Shown: positions 1-8,204, numbered from the stretch's first letter. The stretch: DNA of 64,000 nucleotides from Streptomyces sp. NRRL F-6676 (GCF_000725625.1 NZ_JOHS01000047.1:8684-72683), one strand, 5' to 3'. Made by a program: numbers and translations. The notes: generated by a model not told the origin, from the sequence alone.

Positions 1-1776
1 GGCGACGGCCATGAAGCCGTTGCCCCCGGCCTCCTCCACCGCCTTCTGCCGCGCGCTCATCAGCGGATCGTCGGGCCGCGGGAACGGGATCTTGTCCATC
101 ACGACGAGCTGACAGCTCGCCCCGGGCACGTCCACGCCCTGCCACAGCGACAACGTGCCGAACAGACACGTCGCCGGGTCCGCCGCGAAGTTCTTGATCA
201 GCTCGCCGAGCGTCTCCTCGCCCTGGAGGAGGATCGGGTACTCGGGGATGCGCGCGCGCAGCGCCTCCGCCGCGAGCTGGGCGCCCCGCATCGAGGAGAA
301 CAGCCCCAGCGTGCGCCCGCCGGCCGCCTGGATCAGCTCCGTCAGCTCGTCCAGCATGTCGGCCCGGTCGCCGTCCCGGGCCGGCCGGGAGAGGTGTTTG
401 GCGACGTAGAGGATGCCCTGCTTGCGGTAGTCGAACGGGGAACCGACGTCGACGCCCTTCCACCGCGGCACCTCGTCCCCCTCCGTGCCCTCGGGGGCCA
501 GCCCGAGCGAGGCTCCGACGCCGTTGAAGTCGCCGCCGAGCTTCAGCGTGGCCGAGGTGAGGACCACCGAGCGGTCGGTGAAAAGCTTCTCGCGCAGCAG
601 CCCGGAGACGGACATGGGCGCGACCCGCAAGGACGCCCCGCTGTGTCGATACGCGGCTCCGCCGCGGGGCTCGTGCCGCTCGTACCAGACGACGTCCCAC
701 TCGCTGCCCTGCGTGATGCGCTCGGCCACGTCGTGCACCGACTCCACCGAGGCCAGGGCCTGCTTGCGGACGGCGTCCTCGTCCTGCACCGACTTGTCGC
801 GCGTGGCGCCGATCGCCGAGATCACCGTACGGGCGGCGTCGCGCAGGGCCGTCAGGGCGTAGCCGAGGTCCTCCGGGATCTCCTCCAGGCGTCCGGGCAG
901 CGCCAGTTCCATCAGCCGTTCGAAGCCCTCGGCGGCGGTCTGGAGCTGGTCGGCGGCCTTCTCGTTGACGAGCTTGGCCGCGCGCCGCACCGCGCGGTTG
1001 ACCTGGCCCGGGGTGAGCTCGCCGGTGGCGACGCCGGTGACCCGGGAGACCAGTTCGTGCGCCTCGTCGACGATCAGGACCTCGTGCTGCGGCAGCACCG
1101 GGGCGCCCTCGATGGCGTCGATGGCGAGCAGCGCGTGGTTGGTGACGACGACCTCGGCGAGCTTGGCCCGCTCCCGGGCCGCCTCGGCGAAGCACTCGGC
1201 GCCGTAGGCGCACTTGGAGGCGCCCAGGCACTCCCGGGAGGAGACGGAGATCTGCGCCCAGGCGCGGTCGGAGACGCCGGGGGTCAGGTCGTCCCGGTCG
1301 CCGGTCTCCGTCTCGTCCGACCAGTCGCGCAGCCGCAGCAGGTCCTGGCCCAGCTTGCTGGTGGGGGCCGCCGCCTCGAACTGGTCGAACAGGCCCTCCT
1401 CCTCGTCCTGCGGCATGCCCTCGTGCAGCCGGTGCAGACACAGGTAGTTCGAGCGGCCCTTGAGCATCGCGAACTCCGGGCGGCGGCGCAGCAGCGGGTG
1501 CAGCGCCTCGACCGTGCGCGGCAGGTCCCGCTCGACGAGCTGCCGCTGCAATGCCAGCGTGGCCGTCGCGACGACGACCGGCTCGCCGTGCGCGAGCGCG
1601 GGCACCAGGTAGCCCAGGGACTTACCGGTGCCGGTGCCGGCCTGGACCAGCAGATGGGAGCCGTCGTCGACGGCGTCCGCGACGGCTTGGGCCATGGTCA
1701 CCTGGCCGGGGCGCTCCGTGCCGCCGACGGCGGTGACGGCTGCGTGGAGGAGTTCGGGAAGTGAGGGCTTCGTCAT
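1..1776 (-). CDS. dinG: DinG/XPD-type ATP-dependent DNA helicase, 3' end cut by window
   Basis: Superfamily 2 DNA helicase of the DinG/XPD type, which unwinds 5'-tailed or structured DNA during repair. The start is the ATG at 1776 (MTKPSLPELL); 592 codons lie in the window and the C-terminus continues past base 1. Visible in order: a Q-motif-like RPGQ segment near residue 22, Walker A GTGTGKS at about 47-53, an iron-sulfur cysteine set (one Cys in NYLCLHR, then REC, SKC and AEC), the VVVTNHALL segment, the DEAH box (IVDEAHELV), the TSATLKLGG motif III, and late FGTLSLWQGVDVPG. The four cysteines mark the Fe-S subfamily. A damage-type promoter motif ends about 10 bp upstream of the ATG. The siderophore operon ends 118 bp away on the same strand. 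Confidence 0.93.
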   Translation of the reverse strand, partial: MTKPSLPELLHAAVTAVGGTERPGQVTMAQAVADAVDDGSHLLVQAGTGTGKSLGYLVPALAHGEPVVVATATLALQRQLVERDLPRTVEALHPLLRRRPEFAMLKGRSNYLCLHRLHEGMPQDEEEGLFDQFEAAAPTSKLGQDLLRLRDWSDETETGDRDDLTPGVSDRAWAQISVSSRECLGASKCAYGAECFAEAARERAKLAEVVVTNHALLAIDAIEGAPVLPQHEVLIVDEAHELVSRVTGVATGELTPGQVNRAVRRAAKLVNEKAADQLQTAAEGFERLMELALPGRLEEIPEDLGYALTALRDAARTVISAIGATRDKSVQDEDAVRKQALASVESVHDVAERITQGSEWDVVWYERHEPRGGAAYRHSGASLRVAPMSVSGLLREKLFTDRSVVLTSATLKLGGDFNGVGASLGLAPEGTEGDEVPRWKGVDVGSPFDYRKQGILYVAKHLSRPARDGDRADMLDELTELIQAAGGRTLGLFSSMRGAQLAAEALRARIPEYPILLQGEETLGELIKNFAADPATCLFGTLSLWQGVDVPGASCQLVVMDKIPFPRPDDPLMSARQKAVEEAGGNGFMAVA

Positions 1777-1785
1777 AGCCCGACC

Positions 1786-1808
1786 ACCCTACGGCCCGGG
1801 ACCGACAA
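1786..1808 (-). promoter_or_regulatory. PafBC/RecA-independent damage promoter motif of the helicase gene
   Basis: Read on the minus strand this is TTGTCGGTC, then 8 bp (CCGGGCCG), then TAGGGT. The actinobacterial RecA-independent damage-promoter consensus is TTGTCRGTG-N8-TANNNT; only the last base of the first block differs. The -10 ends at 1786 and the ATG begins at 1776, so the predicted transcript would start within a few bases of the ATG. No Shine-Dalgarno sequence fits in between, which suits a leaderless mRNA. The site is inferred from pattern and spacing only. Confidence 0.6.
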
Positions 1809-1894
1809 CCGGGTCCGGACGGCCGGAGCGCGAGGGGCGGCCCGGGGTGGTGAGGGGCGCCCGTGCGAGCCGCCCCCGGGCGGGGTGGTCGCGT

Positions 1895-2647
1895 TCACAT
1901 CAGATGCCGCAGGGAGCGGTCGCGGATCATCAGGGCCGCCCGCTTCCCGGGCAGCGTCAGCTCGGCGGAGAAGCGGAACCCCGCGCTCAGGAAGGCGGTG
2001 AGGGAGGCGGTGTTGCGCAGGTCGGGCTCCGCGACCACCCGCGCGCAGGCCGGGCGGTGGTCGAGAATCAGGTCGGTGACCGACCGCAGCAGCACCGAGC
2101 CGAGCCCGCGGCCCCGGTCGGCGACGGCGCCGAGGAGCAGATGGACGCCGGTGTCGTGCGGCCGGGCCGGATAGTGCCGGGCCAGGGGGTCGAGGTCGGC
2201 GCGGTACACCTCCCAGTAGCTCATCGCCGCGCCGTCCAGCACGCCGAGGCAGGGCACGCTGTGGCCGTCCCCGTCCGCCTGGGCGCGCAGATGCCGCCCG
2301 GTGACGTCGTCGGGCCCGTCGAGCTCCCAGAACGCGGCGACCGCCGGATCGTTCATCCAGCGCGCGACCAGCGGAGTGTCCCGCTCCGGGCGGACCGGCA
2401 GCAGCCGGAAGGCGCCGGCGGGGGTGGCGACCGGGCCCCAGTCCACGATCCGGCCGAGCAGGTCGTCGGCGGGGCCGGTGTCCGCGTCCCCCGCGTCGGG
2501 TGCGGGCGCGGCGAACGCCTCGGCCGGCCGCAGGCTCAGCGTGGTCTCGCAGTCGGATTCCTCGGGGACGGACAGGGGTTCCGCGGTGGGCACAACAGTG
2601 CGGCGCGACGGAGCGCCGTCGTCGGTGCGCGCGTCGTGGGAGGACAC
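1895..2647 (-). CDS. Siderophore-type GNAT N-acyltransferase (IucB/RhbD-like)
   Basis: A 250-residue protein with a variable N-terminal part of about 70 residues followed by a GNAT domain of the IucB/RhbD type (the family that acylates amines or hydroxylamines in siderophore assembly). Supporting segments are FRLLPVRPERDTPLVARW-type opening, MNDPAVAAFWEL, the acetyl-CoA loop RGRGLGSVLL, VVAEPDLRNTASL and the closing GFRFSAELTLPGKRAALM. The start is GTG 2647, preceded by GAGGAG about 8 bp upstream. It is the last gene of a three-gene leftward operon, 36 bp after the IucA/IucC gene. No hydroxylase gene is nearby, so whether the acceptor is an N-hydroxy-amine or diaminobutyrate itself cannot be told from sequence. 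Confidence 0.85.
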   Translation of the reverse strand: MSSHDARTDDGAPSRRTVVPTAEPLSVPEESDCETTLSLRPAEAFAAPAPDAGDADTGPADDLLGRIVDWGPVATPAGAFRLLPVRPERDTPLVARWMNDPAVAAFWELDGPDDVTGRHLRAQADGDGHSVPCLGVLDGAAMSYWEVYRADLDPLARHYPARPHDTGVHLLLGAVADRGRGLGSVLLRSVTDLILDHRPACARVVAEPDLRNTASLTAFLSAGFRFSAELTLPGKRAALMIRDRSLRHLM

Positions 2648-2683
2648 GGGGCGCTCCTCTCGGCAGACGGGGGTGGGCCGTGG

Positions 2684-4684
2684 TCAGCCATGAAGGGGGT
2701 TGGCGAGGGTGACGTAGACGGACTGGGTGTCGACGGGGCCGACGAGTTCGTCGAGCCCGTGCAGCCGGGTCAGCAGATTGGCCTTGCAGCGCAGCACGGG
2801 TGAGTCCAGCAGACGGGACGGCAGGCTCGTACGGAGCCGGTCCGGGCCGGTGGCGACGGCGGTGAGGAAGCCGCGGAACGCGGCGAGCAGCAGTCGCTCG
2901 TCGGCCAGGCGCTGCGCACCGAACGCGCCGATCAGCCCGAACACGTTGTTGATGCCGAGGTAGTAGGCGAACCGTTCGTCGGCGACCGCGTCGGCGACGA
3001 AGGTGTCGCTGCGGGCCCCGATGCCGGGCAGCAGGGCGTCTAGTTCCGCGTGCCGGGAGGTGCGGAAGTAATAGCCCTGGTTGTCCCGGTAGCGGCCGCC
3101 GGCCGGCCAGCCGTCGGGGTCCAGCAGGAGCAGGGTGTTCTGCTGGTGGGCCTCCAGCGCGATCCCGGCCTCCGCGTCCAGCCACAGCAGGGGCCGTACG
3201 ACCGCCTCCAGATAGCGCAGGAACCACTCGACGGACACGGCGCCGGGCGGGCGGCCGGTGCGGCGGGCGAGCCGGGTGACGAGACGGGCGAGCCGGGAGC
3301 CGGTGCCGGGCGGGGCCTGGGCGGCCCCGGAGTCCGGCTCCGGCAGCGGGCGTGGCGCGACCAGGCCCGCCACGCACGACACGTCGTCCGACGGGGCGAA
3401 CGGGTTGTGGCGGAGCAGCGCGTCGAGCCCGGGCACGGGGCCGCCGTCCGGGTCGTCGACGGCGAGCCAGGCCGGGTCGCGGACGATGTCGAAGCCGGGG
3501 TGGGCGGCCCGCCATCGCCGGCCCAGGCCGGTGCGCAGCAGCCGGTGCGCCTCGACGCCCCGGTGCAGTTCCTTGCGCAGGTTCTCCCGGCGGGAGTTGG
3601 TGATGCGCAGGCCGAGCGACAGCTTGAGCATGGCGGGGGCGCCGGTGCGGTGGACCGTGCGGACGGAGGAGGTGGGGTGCCAGGGCGGGCCGTACGGATG
3701 GAGGTCGCGGAGCAGCCCGGTGTCGAACAGCGCGGCGACGCCCGGTCGCAGGCGCAGTTCGCGCGCCTGCCAGGGATGGACGGGGAGCGCGGCGTGTCCG
3801 GCGGGCAGCGGCAGGCCGTGGCCCGCGAGCCGCGCGGTCAGCTGGGCGGCGGGCACGGGCCGTCCGCGTTCGGTCCAGGCGGAGTCGGTCGCGAGGGCGG
3901 TGGGGGCCACGGCCAGCCAGTGCAGCGGGAAGGAGCCGCGTGCTTCGGGCGAGTAGCGGCCGGCCTCCGCTTCGGAGAGCCCTTCGCGGCTCTTCGGCGT
4001 GGGGTGCAGTGGGTGGCCGAGCAGCAGCGCCTGTTCGGCGGCGAGGAAGAGGTCGGGACCGTCGTCGGGGCGGGCGCGGCGGTCGCGCAGGAAGACGGCG
4101 GTACGGCGCACGGAGTCGGCGACGCGCCCCACGAGGTCGGCGGCCTCCGCCCCCGCCCCGGGTGCGCCGGAGCGTGCGCCGGCCTCCCTGGCCAGCAGGG
4201 CCGCGAGCGTCACGGCGTCGACGGGCGGGGCGGACTCCGGTGCGTCCGTCAGGGCCGGTGCCCCGAAGCGGTGCCAGCCGGTCGCCGACCAGTGGCGGAC
4301 CGGCACGCGCAGATGGGCGCCGGAGGCGGGCAACGGGACGCGGAGGACGCCGTCGTCCGGCGCCGCGAACCCGTTCTCCCGCACCCAGCAGCGCAGCAGA
4401 TTGTCGACACCGGCGGCCTGGGCGGCGGCATACGGGTCGGGATGGTCGAGCGGGTCGGGATGGTCGAGCGGGTCGGGATGGTCGAGCAGGTGGGAGTGAT
4501 CGAGGTGGTCGAGGTGGTCGAGTGGGGCGAGCCGGCCGCGTGCCTCGGGCTTGTCGCTCGCCGTACGGCGGTCGGGCGGGCCGGCGGGGCGGGGCGCCGA
4601 CAGCCGCTCGACGGGGGCCGACGGACCGGCGGGCGGCGGGACGTCCTCGGCGTCCGTACCGGCGAGAGCGGCGGTCGTGTTCAC
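2684..4684 (-). CDS. IucA/IucC-family NRPS-independent siderophore synthetase
   Basis: ATP-dependent synthetase that joins a carboxylate such as citrate to an amine, the core enzyme of NRPS-independent siderophore (NIS) pathways. It is 666 residues. Family landmarks are HPTPKSREG near residue 230 (nucleotide-binding region), LPVHPWQ, KLSLGLRITNSRRE, EAHQQN and a C-terminal FhuF-like iron-reductase-type region. The start is GTG 4684 with an excellent AAGGAG site 5 bp upstream. The first ~90 residues are poorly conserved and hold tandem HPDPLD and DHLDHL repeats, so the fold begins near VDNLLRCWVRE. It lies 57 bp after the aminotransferase gene and 36 bp before the GNAT gene. From memory this trio sits at the same place in S. 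coelicolor (around SCO5799-5801). Confidence 0.93.
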   Translation of the reverse strand: MNTTAALAGTDAEDVPPPAGPSAPVERLSAPRPAGPPDRRTASDKPEARGRLAPLDHLDHLDHSHLLDHPDPLDHPDPLDHPDPYAAAQAAGVDNLLRCWVRENGFAAPDDGVLRVPLPASGAHLRVPVRHWSATGWHRFGAPALTDAPESAPPVDAVTLAALLAREAGARSGAPGAGAEAADLVGRVADSVRRTAVFLRDRRARPDDGPDLFLAAEQALLLGHPLHPTPKSREGLSEAEAGRYSPEARGSFPLHWLAVAPTALATDSAWTERGRPVPAAQLTARLAGHGLPLPAGHAALPVHPWQARELRLRPGVAALFDTGLLRDLHPYGPPWHPTSSVRTVHRTGAPAMLKLSLGLRITNSRRENLRKELHRGVEAHRLLRTGLGRRWRAAHPGFDIVRDPAWLAVDDPDGGPVPGLDALLRHNPFAPSDDVSCVAGLVAPRPLPEPDSGAAQAPPGTGSRLARLVTRLARRTGRPPGAVSVEWFLRYLEAVVRPLLWLDAEAGIALEAHQQNTLLLLDPDGWPAGGRYRDNQGYYFRTSRHAELDALLPGIGARSDTFVADAVADERFAYYLGINNVFGLIGAFGAQRLADERLLLAAFRGFLTAVATGPDRLRTSLPSRLLDSPVLRCKANLLTRLHGLDELVGPVDTQSVYVTLANPLHG
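4434..4523 (-). repeat. In-frame tandem repeat at the N-terminus of the NIS synthetase
   Basis: Three 18-bp units (plus-strand core gggtcgggatggtcgagc) followed by 9-bp units (gaggtggtc). On the coding strand they give HPDPLD repeated, preceded by DHLDHLDH. All unit lengths are multiples of three, so gain or loss of units leaves the frame intact. Confidence 0.85.
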
Positions 4685-4741
4685 ACTGGCTCCTTGATTG
4701 CGAGGGGCGCGCGGCGGACCCGGCCACGGCGCACGGTTGCC

Positions 4742-6472
4742 TCACGCGCCGGCGCGCGCTCCCCGGGCCACCGCCGCCACGGCGTCGGCGAGGCGGTCCA
4801 GTACGGCGGAGGCCTGCTCGTCGGTGATCGTCAGCGGGGGCAGCAGCCGTACGACACTGGCGTCGCGGCCGCCCAGTTCGACGATGAGCCCGCGCCGCAG
4901 ACACTCCCGCTGCACTGCCGCCGCGAGGTGGGGCGCGGTGGGGCGGGGCTCGTGACCCGCCGACTCCGTGAGGCCGTGACCCGCCGGCTCCGTGAGGCCG
5001 TGACCCGCCGGCTCCGTGAGGCCGTGACCCGCCGGCTCCGGGAGGCCGTGGCCCGCCGGCTCCGTGAGGCCGTGGCCCGACTCCGTGAGGCCGTGGCCCG
5101 ACTCCGTGAGGCCGTGGCCCGACTGCGTAAGGCCGTCGGGCGACGCGCCGGCACCGCGCTCGCCCCGCTCCACGTCCCGACCGCCCGACTCCCCCGCCGG
5201 ATCGACCAGCTCCACCCCGATCATCAGCCCGCGCCCCCGCACCTCCCCCACGCACGCGTACGACGTTGCCAGCTCCCGGAGTTGACCGAGCATCCGTTCG
5301 CCCAGCTCCGCCGCCCGCGCGGCGAGCCCGTTCTCACGGACGTACGCCAGGGTCGCCGTGCCCGCGGCCATGGCGAGCTGGTTGCCGCGGAAGGTGCCCG
5401 CGTGGGCGCCCGGCGGCCAGACGTCGAGGTCGTCGCGGTAGACGACGACGGCGAGTGGCAGGCTGCCGCCGATGGCCTTGGACAGCACCATCACATCGGG
5501 CACCGTGCCGCTGTGTTCGACCGCCCAGTAGCGGCCCGTGCGGCCCACCCCGGTCTGCACCTCGTCCACGATCAGCGGAATCGAACGCGCCTCGGTGAGT
5601 GCGCGCATGCGGCGCAGCCAGGCGTCGGGCGCGGGCAGCACGCCTCCCTCCCCCTGCACCGGTTCGAGGATCATCCCGGCGGGCCGGGGCACCCCGGACT
5701 TGGGGTCGTCCAGCAGCGACTCGGTCCAGCGCGCGGCGAGTTCGGCGCCGCGCGGGCCGCCGACGCCGAACGGGCAGCGGTAGTCCTGCGGATACGGCAG
5801 GCGTGCCACCCGTACATCGCTCGCGCCCCCGGATGCTTCGAGCGCCCCCGCGGTCTGTCCGTGGTAGGCGCCGGTGAAGGCGAGGATCCCGGTCCGTCCG
5901 GTGGCCGTGCGGACCAGTTTGAGCGCGGCTTCGACGGCGTCCGTTCCGGCGGGTCCGCAGAACTGGATGCGGGCACGCTCGGCGAGCCCCGGGGGCAGGG
6001 TCCGGAACAGTTCGGTGGTGAAGGCGTCCTTGACGGGGGTGGCCAGATCGAGGCAGTTGAGCGGGGCCCCGGAGTCCAGGACCCCGCGAATGGCCTCCAG
6101 GACCACGGGGTGGTTGTGGCCGAGGGCCAGCGTGCCCGCGCCGGAGAGGCAGTCGAGGTAACGGCGGCCGTCGGCGCCCTCGATGGTGAGGCCGCGGGCG
6201 CGTACGGGCACGATCGGCAGGGCGCGCGCGTAGGTGCGGGCGGCGGACTCGCGCGCCGCCTGCCGGCGCAGGATGCCTTCGTGCGCCCCGCGCGCACCTC
6301 CGGGCACGCGCGCCCCGAGCGCGTCTGCGGACGCGTGCGCCCCCGCCACCACCGATGCCTCCGCTGTCTCTCCTGCTTCTCCCGCTTCTCCCGCTTCTCC
6401 CGCTTCTCTCGTTTCTCCCGTTTCTCCCGCTTCTCCTGCCTCGGACGCCACCGCAGATCCGGTCACTGTCAC
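4742..6472 (-). CDS. Diaminobutyrate-2-oxoglutarate-type class III aminotransferase
   Basis: PLP-dependent class III aminotransferase, most like the diaminobutyrate aminotransferases that open rhizobactin-type siderophore pathways by making L-2,4-diaminobutyrate from aspartate semialdehyde. The start is GTG 6472, with GGGAGGAA 9 bp upstream; this gives 576 residues. Landmarks: GAGTLALGHNHP, FTGAYHGQTAGAL, LEPVQGEGG, LIVDEVQTGVGRTG with the PLP-binding Asp, and VLSKAIGG with the Schiff-base Lys near residue 331. Two abnormal segments are present: a GEA/GET repeat at residues about 10-38 and a GHGLTE repeat at about 445-505, inserted between RGLMIGVELVDPAG and the C-terminal RECLRRGLIVELGG. It is the first gene of the siderophore operon. 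Confidence 0.9.
   Translation of the reverse strand: MTVTGSAVASEAGEAGETGETREAGEAGEAGEAGETAEASVVAGAHASADALGARVPGGARGAHEGILRRQAARESAARTYARALPIVPVRARGLTIEGADGRRYLDCLSGAGTLALGHNHPVVLEAIRGVLDSGAPLNCLDLATPVKDAFTTELFRTLPPGLAERARIQFCGPAGTDAVEAALKLVRTATGRTGILAFTGAYHGQTAGALEASGGASDVRVARLPYPQDYRCPFGVGGPRGAELAARWTESLLDDPKSGVPRPAGMILEPVQGEGGVLPAPDAWLRRMRALTEARSIPLIVDEVQTGVGRTGRYWAVEHSGTVPDVMVLSKAIGGSLPLAVVVYRDDLDVWPPGAHAGTFRGNQLAMAAGTATLAYVRENGLAARAAELGERMLGQLRELATSYACVGEVRGRGLMIGVELVDPAGESGGRDVERGERGAGASPDGLTQSGHGLTESGHGLTESGHGLTEPAGHGLPEPAGHGLTEPAGHGLTEPAGHGLTESAGHEPRPTAPHLAAAVQRECLRRGLIVELGGRDASVVRLLPPLTITDEQASAVLDRLADAVAAVARGARAGA
4951..5137 (-). repeat. 21/24-bp in-frame tandem repeat inside the aminotransferase
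   Basis: About eight consecutive units with the plus-strand core ctccgtgaggccgtg. The upstream coding part has 21-bp units (SGHGLTE) and the downstream part 24-bp units (PAGHGLTE). They sit in what is normally a short surface loop of the enzyme. Near identity between units indicates recent expansion by slippage or unequal recombination. Confidence 0.9.
6368..6442 (-). repeat. 9-bp microsatellite in the aminotransferase N-terminus
   Basis: About eight copies of a 9-bp unit (plus strand cttctcccg with C-to-T variants), encoding GEA and GET triplets just after the start codon of the aminotransferase. Confidence 0.85.
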
Positions 6473-6835
6473 GACGACGGTTCCTCCCGCTTCCCGACGG
6501 CGAGTTGCCGGGGCACCGCACGCCCGCGCCGGACAGCCGGGCGGCAGGCCCCGTGACCACCAACGACCGGAGAGGCCGGGGGGAAGCGGGCACGGGCACG
6601 ATCTTTCGCCCGCCGTTGCCACGATCTTTCACCTGCCGTTGCCCCGACGGCCCTTGTCCCGGCGGCTCTTGAGCGCCGCTGCCGTGACGCAACCGTTGCC
6701 CTCCGGTGGGCAACCACCCACAGCGACCGCATAGTGTGGGATGCCGTCGCGTAAAGCCGTACGGGCAGGGGACTCACTCCCGCACGACAGTCAACTCCGC
6801 AGCACATCCCGTTCTTTCCAGGGGGACTTCACACC
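6473..6835. promoter_or_regulatory. Divergent promoter region, siderophore operon / secreted protease
   Basis: This 363-bp gap separates the leftward siderophore operon from the rightward protease gene, so it must hold both promoters. Two structured elements stand out: a tandem 23-bp duplication at 6598-6643 and a perfect 7-bp inverted repeat, GTTGCCC and GGGCAAC, at 6695-6701 and 6708-6714 around a 6-bp spacer. I looked for a DmdR1-type iron box (TTAGGTTAGGCTAACCTAA-like) and did not see one. Which element serves which gene is unknown. Confidence 0.5.
6598..6643. repeat. Tandem 23-bp duplication upstream of the siderophore operon
   Basis: Two abutting 23-bp units, 6598-6620 and 6621-6643, each beginning acgatctttc and ending gccgttgcc, with two mismatches. 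They lie about 125-170 bp upstream of the aminotransferase start. The 23-bp period is close to two helical turns, which would put two copies of a binding site on the same face of the DNA. Confidence 0.7.
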
Positions 6836-8065
6836 ATGCGACCCATACGCCCGCTCTTCGCCGCTCGCCGAGAAAGGAGCGGACGCCGCAGGATCTCCCC
6901 CTCCCCGGCCGCCGTCGCCCTGGCCGCCGCACTGGCGCTGACGGCCACCGCCTGCGGCTCGGACGACGACACCAAGGCGAACGCCGAGATCTCCGCGAGC
7001 CCCTCCGCCGGCGACGACGGCAAGATCCACATCCCGGACGACGTCAAGCAGAAGCTCAAGGAGCACGGCTTCGACCTGGACAAGTGGAAGGACGGCGCCT
7101 GGAAGAACTGGGACAAGGACGACTGGCTGCGCGAGGCCAACGAGTACATCAACCCCATCATCCAGGGCCTGTGGGACCCGGACCGGATGCGCAAGGCCGA
7201 CGACCCGGACAAGGGCGTCGACGCCAAGGATCTCGCCGCCGACCAGGGCGTCACCGATCAGACTCCCGCCCCGGTGCGGGCCCAGTCGGTCACGGCGCCG
7301 TACCACGACAGCGCACCCACCGCCGGCAAGGTCTTCTTCGACGCCCCCGAGGGCACGATGGTCTGCTCGGCGACAGTGGTCGAGGACCCGGCGCACCCGG
7401 GCAAGTCCAACCTGGTGTGGACCGCGGGCCACTGCGTGCACGCCGGCAAGAAGGGCGGCTGGTACCGCAACATCGCCTTCGTGCCCGCGTACAACAACGC
7501 CGGTGAGACGGCCGCCCAGTTGGTGGACGCCTCCCGCGAGGAGGTCGCGCCGTACGGGGTCTGGTGGGGCGACTGGGCGCAGACCTCGCAGCAGTGGATC
7601 GAACAGGGCGGTGAGACGGGCGGCCAGGGCGCCGCGTACGACTACGCCGTGATCCATGTGACGCCGGAGAAGGGCAGCGGCGGCAAGTCGCTGGAGGAGA
7701 CGGTCGGTTCGGCGCTCCCGGTGAACTTCGACGCGCCCGCCGTGCCGGACGTCGACAGCATCACGGCCACCGGCTACCCGGCGGCGCCGCCGTACGACGG
7801 GCAGACGCTGTACCGCTGCCAGGACAAGCCGGGCCGGCTGTCGATCGCCCAGAACGACCCGACGATGTACCGCATCGGCTGCACCATGACCGGCGGTTCG
7901 TCCGGCGGCGGCTGGGTGGAGACGGGCTCGGACGGCAAGCCCGCGCTGGTCTCCAACACCTCCATCGGCCCGGTCAGCGCCGGCTGGCTGGCCGGCCCGC
8001 GCCTGGGCGACGTGGCGAAGGGCGTCTACGACGCGGTGAGCAAGAAGTTCGCAGCCGCGCGGTAA
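6836..8065 (+). CDS. Secreted trypsin-like serine peptidase, probable lipoprotein
   Basis: A 409-residue exported protein. The N-terminus has an Arg-rich n-region, a hydrophobic stretch and TATACGSDDD with Cys at residue 40; the lipobox is imperfect (no Leu at -3), so lipidation is likely but not certain. A charged linker of about 110 residues (PDDVKQKLKEHGFDLDKWKDG) precedes a chymotrypsin-fold domain. The catalytic triad is visible as His199 in WTAGHC, Asp269 in YDYAVI and Ser356 in GGSSGGG. Substrate is unknown. It is monocistronic: its own promoter region lies upstream and a strong hairpin follows its stop. Confidence 0.85.
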   Translation: MRPIRPLFAARRERSGRRRISPSPAAVALAAALALTATACGSDDDTKANAEISASPSAGDDGKIHIPDDVKQKLKEHGFDLDKWKDGAWKNWDKDDWLREANEYINPIIQGLWDPDRMRKADDPDKGVDAKDLAADQGVTDQTPAPVRAQSVTAPYHDSAPTAGKVFFDAPEGTMVCSATVVEDPAHPGKSNLVWTAGHCVHAGKKGGWYRNIAFVPAYNNAGETAAQLVDASREEVAPYGVWWGDWAQTSQQWIEQGGETGGQGAAYDYAVIHVTPEKGSGGKSLEETVGSALPVNFDAPAVPDVDSITATGYPAAPPYDGQTLYRCQDKPGRLSIAQNDPTMYRIGCTMTGGSSGGGWVETGSDGKPALVSNTSIGPVSAGWLAGPRLGDVAKGVYDAVSKKFAAAR

Positions 8066-8095
8066 CCGCGCGAGCACCGCGGCCGGGAACGGCGG

Positions 8096-8131
8096 AAAGG
8101 GCCCGGCCCCTGCGAGGGGGCCGGGCCCTTT
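8096..8131. terminator. Bidirectional hairpin terminator, protease / hflX
   Basis: A perfect 15-bp stem, aaagggcccggcccc paired with its complement, around a 6-base loop. It lies 30 bp after the protease stop and before the hflX stop on the other strand, so it can end both convergent transcripts. Confidence 0.85.
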
Positions 8132-8204
8132 CCACTGCACGCCGGCGCCGTACGGTCCGGGCGGGACCGTACGGCGTCGGCGTACCGCCTGTGGGCCGGT
8201 CCGG

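Noticed and set aside
4951-5137. Possible CRISPR-like array in the aminotransferase
   Set aside because: Units are contiguous 21/24-bp coding repeats with no unique spacers.
3050-6556. Very long plus-strand open frame opposite the siderophore operon
   Set aside because: Its translation is Gly/Arg/Gln-rich without domains and mirrors the high-G+C third positions of the real minus-strand genes.
6473-6835. DmdR1/IdeR iron box for the siderophore operon
   Set aside because: No TTAGGTTAGGC-type dyad could be found in the gap on either strand.
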